Below are positions 44,832 to 54,467 of a DNA stretch of 64,000 bases, piece after piece (the first letter of the stretch is position 1; every line of letters starts with the position of its first letter). The stretch is from Cocos nucifera (taxonomy: Eukaryota > Streptophyta > Magnoliopsida > Arecales > Arecaceae). Made by a program: the position numbers and the translations under genes. Below the pieces are notes generated by a model, which was not told the DNA's origin, made no database searches, and saw only the letters and a program-made list of their open reading frames with translations. The stretch spans positions 248,001-312,000 of the forward strand of contig QRFJ01000378.1 of assembly GCA_006176705.1 (NCBI GenBank), written 5' to 3'.

Positions 44832-46040
44832 ATGAACCCTGTAATCAATTCAAATAAAGTTAATCTTAATCAATGCCATTTGTGTCCAACTTTTTTATTG
44901 TACGTCATTTTTGTAGGCCTTTTGTCCATGAATGATTTTGAAATATCAATAAAAAAAAAATTTTATAGTATCATTTTGAATAGTATTACAATATTTATTG
45001 GGCAATTGAATAATAAAATTTATTTACTTTCTATGCCTATTAATGTGGTTCAATCCTCTGATAAATGCCCTAAAATTAGTGATGTATTTGATGTCTACCT
45101 TTGGGACTATAGGCTAGGTCATATTAATAAGAAGAGAATTAATAGGTTGGCTCAAGAAGAAATTCTTGATGTTAGTGATTGTGAATCACTTCTGACCTGT
45201 GAGTTCTATCTTCTTAGTAAGATGACCAAGTCACCTTTTACTAGAAAAGATGAACGAGCCATTGAACTTCTGAGTCTAGTACATTCAGATGTACGTGAAC
45301 CCATGAGCTTAAGTGCCAGAGGTGGATATTTCTACTTCATAATCTTCACTGACAACCTATCGAGGTATGGGTATGTCTACTTAATGAAACGTGAAATGGA
45401 GTCATTTGAAATGTTCAAACTATATCGAAATGAGGTAGAAAAATATACTAGAAAGAGTATTAAAACTCTTTGGTCTGATCGAGGAAGTGAGTACCTTTTC
45501 AATAAGTTTCTGACATATCTTGAAGAGAATATGATTCTCTCCCAATGGATCCCTCCTGGAACACCACGACATAATGGTGTGTCTGAAAGGAGAAATCAGA
45601 TCCTGTTGGACATGGTTCGATCCATGATGGTGTTTGCTAGTTTGCTAATCTTCCTATGGGGATATGCGCTCGAGTCAGCTTGTTACATTCTAAATAGGAT
45701 TTTGAGTAAATCTATTAATAAAATATCATATGAGATATGGACAGGGCGTAAGCCAGTGCTCTCACATCTTAGGGTTTGGGGGTGTTCGACTTATATCAAA
45801 TATTTAATGATAGACAAGCTTGAACCTAGGTCTGATAAGTGTAGTTTTATAGATTATCCAAAAGAAATTAAATGGTACTACTTCTACCTTACTGATGAGC
45901 AAAAAGTGTTTGTCAGCCTTAAGGCAGTCTTTTTAGAAAAAAAGTTCCTTAGCGAAAGAACTAATGCCTCTAAGATCAAACTTGATGAAGTACGGGAGGT
46001 GGAAAATAGACATAAGTTGTTGAACCTGAGCTGGATCTAA
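44832..46040 (+). CDS. B integrase, longest intact frame in the window (remnant)
   Basis: A 402-codon open frame. From about residue 95 it is copia integrase: the HHCC-like region (YRLGHINKKRIN), then catalytic Asp 153 (HSDVREPM), Asp 216 (WSDRGSEY) and Glu 252 (NGVSERRNQ) with exact D-35-E spacing, then LNRILSK, YEIWTGRKPVLSHLRVWGC and the C-terminal end. The zinc region is damaged (CEFY where CESC is expected). The first 95 residues come from the protease end and linker; the ATG is only the first in frame, not a native start. It would be part of a polyprotein that is broken on both sides. Confidence 0.82.
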   Translation: MNPVINSNKVNLNQCHLCPTFLLYVIFVGLLSMNDFEISIKKKFYSIILNSITIFIGQLNNKIYLLSMPINVVQSSDKCPKISDVFDVYLWDYRLGHINKKRINRLAQEEILDVSDCESLLTCEFYLLSKMTKSPFTRKDERAIELLSLVHSDVREPMSLSARGGYFYFIIFTDNLSRYGYVYLMKREMESFEMFKLYRNEVEKYTRKSIKTLWSDRGSEYLFNKFLTYLEENMILSQWIPPGTPRHNGVSERRNQILLDMVRSMMVFASLLIFLWGYALESACYILNRILSKSINKISYEIWTGRKPVLSHLRVWGCSTYIKYLMIDKLEPRSDKCSFIDYPKEIKWYYFYLTDEQKVFVSLKAVFLEKKFLSERTNASKIKLDEVREVENRHKLLNLSWI

Positions 46041-47199
46041 TTAGATCAGACCTAGAATCCATTATAGATGCATCCTTAAAATAATCTAGTAGAGTACCAC
46101 GTCAACCGGACATATACTATGGTTTCTTGGTTCGGGACGGGGATCCAATCGAACTCGATGAGAACGATCAGGACACAATCACCTATATGGATGCAATGCA
46201 GAGACCCAACTCTAAGAAATGGCTTAAGGCCATGAAATTCGAAATGGAATTCATGAAGGTCAATGATGTATGGACATTGGTTGACCCATGCGAAAGGATA
46301 AAACCCATAGGATGTAAGTAGATCTTTAAAAAAAAAGGGTGCAGACGGAATGGTGAAGATCTATAAAGCCCATCTTGCTGTCAAGGGATATCGTCAACGT
46401 TATGGTATTGACTATGATGAGATATTTTCTCCTATGGCAATGCTCAAATCCATTTGGATTATGCTTGCTATCGCTGCCCATCTGGATTATGAAATCTGGC
46501 AGATGGATGTGAAAATGGCTTTCCTAAATAGATAGCTGGATGAAGAGGTATATATGATACAACTTAAAGGATTCACATCCATAGATGAGTCTAAGGTGTG
46601 CAAGCTTCAAAGATCCATTTATGGATTGAAGCAGGCATCTCGAAGCTAGAACATATAATTTAATAGAATAATCAAAATGTATGGCTTCGTTAAGAATGAA
46701 GAGGAGTCCTACATATACAAGTGGGCTAATGGTTCAACAATAGTATCCTAGTATTGCATGTGGATGACATTTTCTTAATCAGAAATGATGTCCCTACATT
46801 ACAAGGAATAAAGATATGGTTGTCATCATAGTTCTCCATGAAAGATCTATGAGAAGCTTCCCACATCCTAGGGATGAAGATCCATAGAGATAGATCTAAA
46901 AGATTGCTTGGATTGTCCTAATCTACATACATTGATACTATGCTGAAATGGTGCAGTATAAAGAATTTCAAGAAAGGCTATCTATTGATAGGCCATGAAA
47001 TTTCTCTTTCAAAGAGAGATTGTCTAACAATACCTCTAGAAAAAGAGTGCATGAGTAGAATATCATATGTTTCGACAGTGAGTTCTATAATATACACCAT
47101 GACATGTACACAACCAGATGTAGCATACTCACTAGGGATAGTGAGTAGATACCAATCTGATCCAGGAGAGAACCACTGAAAGATTGTTAAAACCATCTT
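46041..47199 (+). pseudogene. B reverse transcriptase
   Basis: Pieces of the copia reverse transcriptase occur in several frames: WLKAMKFEMEFM and KPIGCK (46127-46321), AVKGYRQRYGIDYDE and WQMDVKMAFLN (46350-46535), then a catalytic site that reads HVDD instead of YVDD (46757-46768), and PDVAYSLGIVSRYQSDPGE (to 47179). Many TAG stops sit at former Trp or Gln codons. It is inactive. Confidence 0.87.
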
Positions 47200-47740
47200 G
47201 ATGTATTTAAGAAATACTAAGAACTAGTGGCTTGTATATAGTGAAATGGACTTGAAACATATGGGGTTTACAGACTCCAATTTCTAGTCTGATGATGATG
47301 ATAGCAAAAGTATGTCAGGATATATATTCATCCTTAATGATGGGGCAGTCTACTGGAAGAGTTCCAAGCAGCATACTATGGCGGATTCAGTTTGTGAGGT
47401 AGAGTATGTCGCTACATCAGATGCTGCCAAAGAAGCGGTGTGGTTAAGAAAATTCATCACCGAGCTTGGAGTAGCATCCTCCCTTAATGGTCCAATTCTG
47501 CTCTATTGCGATAGCTCTAGAGCCATTGCTCAGGCGAAGAAACCTAATGCACACCAACGAACGAAGCATATTCTACATCACTTTCATCTTATTCGAGAAA
47601 TTATAGATCAAGGTGATGTCGACCTTTAGAAGATCGATGTGAAGGAGAACCTGATTGATCCATTCACTAAAGCTATTATGGTGAAGGAGTTCAATGACTT
47701 CAAGTCGAATAGAGGTATTAGATACTGCACTAATTGACTT
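47200..47740 (+). pseudogene. B RNase H
   Basis: An open stretch of 105 codons (47312-47629) holds SGYIFILNDGAVYWKSSKQ, EVEYVATSDAAKEAVWLRKF, LYCDSSRAIAQAK and HQRTKHILHHFH, the standard copia RNase H blocks with the acidic residues present. Stops at 47628 and before 47312 separate it from its neighbours. Confidence 0.87.
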
Positions 47741-47750
47741 TAGTCTATGT

Positions 47751-47757
47751 AGGAGAT
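47751..47757 (+). other. B polypurine tract
   Basis: AGGAGAT directly precedes the 3' LTR start TGTTGGGAATG. It is shorter than A's tract. Confidence 0.7.
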
Positions 47758-50455
47758 TGTTGGGAATGTGTCCCAAAGTCAATCATCAATCTGTTGATGG
47801 TTATGCTACTTGTTATACTTGTATATGAATTATTAATTAATAAAAGTTATTTTGATATTTTTCATCATAAATTTTGTTGTCTTCTAATGAACTTCTGTAT
47901 TGTGATGAAGTCCTTAGGACTATCTAAATTCGACAAAGGAGGATTTATCATTTAGTCCTTAAATTATTTATGATCAAAAGATATGTTGTTACTTAGGACG
48001 ATAATATTTATCAAGTATAGATCATTGTGTGCCATATAGGTTGGTTGTCCTCGTAACCAAGGAGTGTTGAGACATTGGTATGGCATGCAAGTGAGATGTA
48101 TGGGTACATCTACCCTGAACGTGACCAACTTCGAAGCTTTTCTTCTATCAAGATTAGCTCCAATGGAATATGGGTATAACCGTCCCTCCGATCTGAGATC
48201 ATCATGATGACTTTCAAGCAACTCATTGTGCTTTGGTGTCGAACAACCTGAATTTCTAATTTAATGATGAAAGATTTTTGGGCATAGTCAAGTACTTAAG
48301 GAGCCGGTGTGTGTATCAAGATAGGATTGAGCACTTCTGAATTCAGGCGTTGTATTAAATAGTGTTTCAATTTAGTATAACCTTGGCCAAGGTAGTCTTA
48401 GTGAGGAGTCACAGGACTAATTGCTTTGAGATACGACATGGATGTATTTTCTAAGATTGACAGCCTAACCCTGAATCATCAATTACACAGAGATCATAGG
48501 GATGAATTATATGATAACCATATTTGCATAGGTTCTAATTTTTGCGATTGTGACTGTTCGACTAATCCAGACATCAGGTACCATAGCTATATGGTCATTT
48601 CGATTAGTATAGAATTTGGTTTTTGTGCTACCAGCTTAGGTTCGGACCTGCAGAGTCACACAAAATATAGGTTCCTATCTGATCTAATGGTTGGTGAAGA
48701 GTCGCACTCGATTGGGACTCTATGATCTAGAGTTCTACTGGACTAGGACTCTTCGACCAAAAGTCCTACTGGGTCGGGACAGTGAGCCTCAATGTCTTGG
48801 AGTCTATGGTCAAGAGTCCCACTAGATTGGGACTCTTTGATCAAGAGTCCCACGGCTCAGGAACTCTAAGTCCTACATGTCTAGAACTCTATGATTGAAA
48901 GTTGGGACTTTACAATCATTAGTTCCACTTGTTTTGGATACCGAGATCAAGAGTCCCACTGGTTTGGAACTCTTCGATCAAGAGTTTCATTTTTGATGGG
49001 ACTCTATTATCCGAACACCCACCAAATTTGGATTCTAGATTTATGAGAGATTTTATTAGTAATTTGATCACTAATTAACATAGTTTGATTGTGTAATTAT
49101 TTTTGGATCAAGTCCAATTGAATTGGGTTCAGTTGGATTTGACCCGATTAGGTCACGAGTTGACCTAATCACCGAGGAGGTTCGAACCCTGATTTGATCA
49201 GAGGTTGGGCTTGATCAATTCTTAATTTAATTAAAATTTAATTGAGCCTAATTAAGCCTAATTATATTAGATTTAATCTAATCTAATTGAGCCTAACCAA
49301 ATCTATTTGGGTTAGTTCAATTGGATGAGGTTTAAATTTAAGACTAGTTTGACTAGTCTTCCCTTCCTGTGCCCATTTTTTCTATGAGAAAAGAGTTCTC
49401 ATATATTTTTCCATGCACAAAAGAGTCACACACCCTCCTTCTCTATTGCACTTATGGATAAGCTTTGGTTGTTATTGGTTTTAGTTTGAATGAGATTCAA
49501 ACATAGATAAGAAACAAACTCTACCTTATCCATGCGCCACCTCACTTTTCTATGCCCCCTTTACTCCACGAGAAAAGGTTTCTCATGAAGTTTCTTCACA
49601 CACAAGGGAGGGTGCATGCATTCCTTTCTCATGCCCAAAGTGCATAAGATCAATTAGTTTTGGTTTGAATTCAAATCAAGTTTGAATTTGAATCAAAAAC
49701 CAACTTGATCTTATCCTTCCACGCGTTGTGAATGCAGAAAAGTGTTTCTTTAAATTAGTGGATTTTTCTAAGCATGCAACATCTGAAAAAAAGAGAGAAA
49801 CTCAGTCCATGAGACCCCTTCTGCATGGAGAAAAATTTTAAAAATCTAAGAAAAGAGTTCTAGAGAAAAAGGTGCGTAGGGTTTTGGGTGAGTGTGCTAT
49901 CCTAGGGTTTTGACCTAGAGTTCATGAAGGATTTGTGTGTGCTATGAGTGTCGTGAGCCCAATAATTTAAAAGAGAGCCTCCTTTACCTCTCTACTACAT
50001 CTACTAGCAATTTAGAGTGTTCGTGAAGCCCGTAGATGAAGATCAAAGTCATTCGATCGAAACAGCCCCTGAAAGACTCTGATGTCGAGCTATCACTCGC
50101 AGGAAGCCGATCAGGATCAGGAGCCTCGTGTGGATGATCCATGAAGGTCAAACATCTATGTAGCTACATCATGACTAGTGGACCTCCTCGATGATGATCA
50201 AATCATGGCAATCGACTACCCACGTAAGGTATAGTATTCAGAACACTTAGATGTAGTAAATAGTTTACCGCGCTGTTTTAATTTTTTAGATCTAATATGT
50301 ATGCCTTTATGTCATGTTTAGATCCTTAGTGTAGGATTTAATTTTTGATATGATTAGTAATTAATTAATTAGATTAATTAATTTTCCACTTCATTTTAGT
50401 TATTTTCAAAAAAGTTTTCAAAAGTAACACTATTAACCCAGCATTGGTTCATTCA
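47758..50455 (+). repeat. B 3' LTR
   Basis: 2698 bp, TGTTGGGAATG to TTCATTCA. The first 490 bp match the fragment at 9038-9545 (reverse), and the last 500 match 27751-28247. It includes a minisatellite at 48699-49005. No coding potential; open stretches are short. Confidence 0.88.
48699..49005 (+). repeat. Minisatellite with dyad units in B LTR
   Basis: Eight to nine degenerate units of roughly 31 bp, each built as GATCAAGAGTCCCACT, a short spacer and TTGGGACTCTT. Each unit is thus a partial inverted repeat (AGAGTCCC / GGGACTCT). Confidence 0.82.
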
Positions 50456-50802
50456 ATATTAGGGTTTCAAAATGCTGTCGAATATAGATCTTTTCTCTCT
50501 CAACTCTCTCTTCTTTTCTTCTCTCTAGGGTTGCCACCTCAGGGTTTTTGAAGATGCCCTAGAGAGGGGGGCATCTCCCTCAAGCCCAAGGAGGGAGGGG
50601 CCCCATCATAGATCTAGGTGGAGGATTGGTGGTTTTCTGCCCATAGAGAACATCACAGGTTTCTTCAGGTTCATGCTAAAGATCAGGAGCTTTCACAACA
50701 TGGTATTAGAGCTTGTGATGCCAAAAATGATTAGCATTTGAGTGATACCATAATTCCTTCAATTGGTATCAGAGAGAAGTAATGCCAGTTGGTGTGCTTA
50801 TA
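50456..50802 (+). repeat. C2 5' LTR, 3' part
   Basis: It matches the second part of the C1 LTR and starts with ATATTAGGGTTT directly after B. It contains two extra primer-site-like motifs, 50701-50713 and 50764-50776. Confidence 0.8.
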
Positions 50803-50804
50803 TT

Positions 50805-50818
50805 TGGTATCAGAGCCT
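50805..50818 (+). other. C2 primer binding site, initiator tRNA-Met
   Basis: TGGTATCAGAGCCT, at the position equivalent to the C1 site. Confidence 0.8.
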
Positions 50819-52419
50819 AATGGTGCATGAAAGCAAAGAAGAAGTCATACAAAGTGAAATCAAAAATCTGCACATGGATTCCATGGTACGTCTCAACTCT
50901 ATTTTTGTTGTTACTATGGTTTGGCCAACTAGGAGCAGTAGGTTGAAGGTGGACGTTGAGAGGATTAATGGGAAGGGACTTTTCTAGGGTGGAAGGATTG
51001 GGTGCATGATTTGCTAATCGATCTTGGTGGAAAAGTCAGGATATATGATGGTTATATGACAGGAAAGAGCACTAAACTACTGCAGTAGTTTCCATGAAGA
51101 TGTGAGGTTGAGAGAGGCTCGACGGTGCAGCAGTCGAGGGAGGTATCATAGTAGAGAGCATCAGGGTTCTCTAGGAAGATGGGCAGTATGGGGCTTTGAA
51201 GAGAGGTTTTCCAAAGGATAATGGTTGAAGGAAGGCTGAAGAAGCGACTATACATTTTTTGGTGTCAGGAAGGCAGGGAAGTAGTCAGGGGAGCATTCAG
51301 TAGTTCGATCAAAGTATGGATTTGCGAAGCCTTGTGGGTGATGAAGATGGATGATCCATGGAGGTCTAGAATGTTAGGACTGGGCGGTTGTAAAGCGGCA
51401 TAGAGACAAGGCTAGAGAGTGTTGGAGTGTTGCAGTAGTGCTTCCCTAGGATCATGGGGTTGAGAGAGGCTTGGTGGTACAGCAGCCAAGGAAGGTATCT
51501 CAGTAGATGGTGTCAGGAGCATCTCAGGAAGATCGGGTGTAGGTCCTAAGGAGAGCTAGGAGGTCTTAGGGAGCATCAGGGGCATCAAGTAGCCAGAAGT
51601 ATCATGAATCAAATTTCTTCTACAGGGGCACCAAGGAGAGTCATGGTTTAGGTAGAGTATGGTTCTCCAGGTGCAACAAAAGTGATGGCTGGTGTAGGGA
51701 TAGAAAAGGATTAGGATGAAATTTCCTAGGGTTTAGTCACTAGATTCAAAAGAGGTGGATGAGCTCTTAGATTTCGAAGGTGCCCATGGGTTACGGAGGT
51801 ATCCGAGATGGCTTTTATAGGATCTACGGAGTGCGGAGGATTCAAAAGGACAACGATGGTGTTTGAGGTATAGTGCCAAGCTCAGTAGTGCAATGTTGAG
51901 TGGTTGGCCTCAGATGACTCAGGCGTAGAGTCAGCTTCTGCAGCATTAGATGGAGTTCAGATATAAGTGGAGCTCCCAAGAGGTGGCTTCATAATTGGAG
52001 AGGAATTTGACATGAGTTCAGAGTAGAGGGGTGTGGGAGGATCAATATCCTAACACCAATGTCGGTGATGCATAGTTCTTGGTGGAGCAACGTGTGTCGG
52101 TGGATTGGCATAGTTCTGAGGAGACCATGTCAGAGTTTGTAGCGAGTGCTAGTACAGGAACGTTATGGGTTCTCTTGGAAAGTCAAAGAAAGATGAAGCA
52201 GTTGCTAAACAGAAGGGATCCTACAATTCTAGGATGGTGTAGAGGAGCAAGCCAAGGTCTTCAATGGTGGATGCGATCATCCCAAAGGACCTCAAGGGTG
52301 CACAATAGCTAAAGAGAATTGGCGGAGGTGATGATTGCACAAGGGGCTATCAGGATGCGTAGGAACAACAGGATTGTGCAGGAAGGCATTGCCAAGGATT
52401 TGCCTAGGCTTGGGAGCAC
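50819..52419 (+). other. C2 internal region, non-coding
   Basis: About 1.6 kb, collinear with the C1 internal region. It contains the same degenerate direct repeat (about 51088-51180 and 51424-51530, with GGTTGAGAGAGGCT in both). No recognisable protein. Confidence 0.7.
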
Positions 52420-52431
52420 CAAGGTGGAGAT
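52420..52431 (+). other. C2 polypurine tract
   Basis: CAAGGTGGAGAT precedes the 3' LTR start, as in C1. Confidence 0.7.
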
Positions 52432-52827
52432 TGTGAGGATTTGTGGTGCTTTCAAGCCTTGGGAGGCCATAGGTGGAGACTAGGATAGGAGTGGTTCTAG
52501 GGTGGAGGTGGTGCATAGCCATCCACGGACTCGAGGTTTAGGTATTCAGGACCTTGAGGGGCTCGGTTAGAGCTTCAAAAATTTAGGTTATATGATGGAG
52601 CAAGGAACCAAAGCCAGAAGATTGAAGATTATAGAAAAGGAGCTTTTTATAGGTTAGCCAACTCAGTTTGAAACTGGATCGGCTAAGTCTCAGAGCATAG
52701 GATAGACAGAAGATTGTGTTTGGGACTGTAGTCACGACATAGAAACTAGGTTGGCTCAGTCTAAAACAGAGTTGACCTAGTCTCAAGTTAGTTGGCTCAG
52801 TCTGTGGGTAGAGTTACGCATAGATTT
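52432..52827 (+). repeat. C2 3' LTR, 5' part
   Basis: It starts TGTGAGGATT and matches the C LTR start. It shares subtype-specific sequence with 9546-10181. It is cut at 52827 by gypsy D; the flank is GATTT. Confidence 0.8.
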
Positions 52828-54455
52828 TGATAAGAATGCGATATTGTCATTAAGACACCGTATTTATCAATTTAATCTAACTTCTTAAAATAATTAAAAA
52901 TACGTAGATAGCAGTGAGTTGGATCGAATCCATAGAAAAGGTAGTATTTTAGTTTTAAAATTTTTGATTTTTGAAAAGAAAAAGAAAAGAAAAGAGTTTT
53001 GAAATCAAAAATAAAATCAAAAAATAAAAGGCAAAAATTAAATGGTGCAGAAATTTAAACTTGGTACTAAGATCTCCTAGTTAGATCTTAGTATCTACTT
53101 ACAATAAAATAAAAAGCAATAATAAAGTATAAAAATTTAATTACAATAAAAATAAAGAGCATGAAATTAAAGTGCATAAAAATAAATATTGCATTAAATA
53201 AAAGATTCATAATTTAAACATATAAGAAAAAATAAAATAGGCTAATCTCTGATCTTAGATCAGCATCGACGGAAAGATGGTGTAGAAGACCAGCTCTTTT
53301 TCTCGGCATCCATTGCTTTGAAGCGGCCTCTAATCTAATGCCTGGCTCTATCCTATACCAAAGCTTCATCTTGATCGAAGATTACGAATTCTAAAAGCCT
53401 AGGGTCTTATTTATAGAGCTAGGAGGAGTTGAGGATTTTCTTCTAGGCAATGTGGGACAAAGAGTTTTTTTAATCATCAAAATAGAAAGAAATCCAAGTA
53501 AAATTTAGATTAAAATAGCTTTAAGATGAATCTAGTAAAGTCTGATGAAATCTAGCCATTCAATAGAAATCCAATGGACCAAAAACCATCAAAATTGGAT
53601 GTGTATCGAGTCATATTAGGTTGGATTAAATTCTGGCCATTGATCATGCATTGATGGAGAAAATCTAGCTGTTGATCACACGTTTGGAGTCGTAATCACT
53701 GCCAAGAGCTTTCTGGACCATTGGATCTGAGTCAAATGTGAGTGCTGCCATCCGATGGCGATCCGTGTGAAGTCTGAAGATGAACCAAAGTAGGAAATTC
53801 CCTCAACCATCCGATCTTAACTGCAATCAACTGAATCCATCCGATTGCGCCTTTACTATTCCCATAGATTGCATGGACTGGCTGCACCGCACACCGCAAC
53901 GAACCAGCGCCTCCTGTCACCGAGTGAAAAGTCCAATATGCTCTATGAGCCGCGATAGATTTTCTATAAACCCTTTAAGGGTCTAGGTCGACCACGTGTC
54001 GCTCCATGATTTTTCAATTTCTGTTGAGCTGGCGGTCCACGCTTGGATCATGGATCGACTGATGGCTTCCGCGGCTAAGTCGACTAGCATCGCTGGCTTG
54101 GTGTGCTGGCTTTATCGGTTTGGCTCGATGCATTTGAATGCACTGACTGATATGGCATGACGGCTTGAGCCGACTGAGCCGTATGTTATTTTTCATTTAA
54201 TTTTTATTTATTTTATTTTTTTAGAAATTCATATCTTCTCCATTTTAACTCCATTTTACTCAAAACTTATTTTATTATGATAAAAAAAATAAGCTCTTTC
54301 CATTGATTATAATTTTTTTTTAATTTTTATTATTTTTAATTAATAAAAATATTAATTTCTTAAAAATATATATAAATTGATCATTAATTCTTAAAAATTA
54401 ATATAAATTAATTAATAAATTAATACTTTTATTGATAAATTTATGGTACTTACCA
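52828..54455 (-). repeat. Gypsy D 3' LTR
   Basis: 1628 bp in minus orientation, from TGGTAAGTACC (54455) to GCATTCTTATCA (52828). Its start resembles the gypsy F LTR start, so D and F are related. The TATA box is at 53408-53415. Because the polypurine tract lies to its right it is the 3' LTR; the 5' LTR is outside the window. Confidence 0.8.
53408..53415 (-). promoter_or_regulatory. TATA box of gypsy D LTR
   Basis: TATAAATA in the context TCTATAAATAAGACCCT, identical over 17 bases to the copia A core promoter. Confidence 0.6.
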
Positions 54456-54467
54456 CACCCTCAACTT
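54456..54467 (-). other. Gypsy D polypurine tract
   Basis: AAGTTGAGGGTG on the element strand directly precedes the LTR start TGGTAAG. Confidence 0.65.

Larger units (their letters stand above)
27751..50455 (+). mobile_element. Copia element B, interrupted by C1 and A3
   Basis: The parts in order are: 5' LTR end (27751-28247), primer site, leader (28264-29152, 32654-33266, 43605 to about 43790), gag, protease, integrase, reverse transcriptase, RNase H, polypurine tract and 3' LTR (47758-50455). Removing C1 and A3 gives one collinear copia element. Its right flank is ATATT followed by C2 LTR sequence. The left end is missing at this place. Confidence 0.88.
50456..52827 (+). mobile_element. 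Non-autonomous LTR element C2, truncated at both ends by B and D
   Basis: A plus-strand C element. It has a partial 5' LTR (50456-50802), primer site (50805-50818), non-coding internal region (50819-52419), polypurine tract (52420-52431) and partial 3' LTR (52432-52827). The 5' part of its first LTR is cut off by B's 3' LTR, and the end of its last LTR by gypsy D. No retroviral domain is visible. Confidence 0.83.

Noticed and set aside
48699..49005. Repeat array as a CRISPR array
   Set aside because: Units are degenerate, contiguous and without unique spacers, inside a plant LTR.
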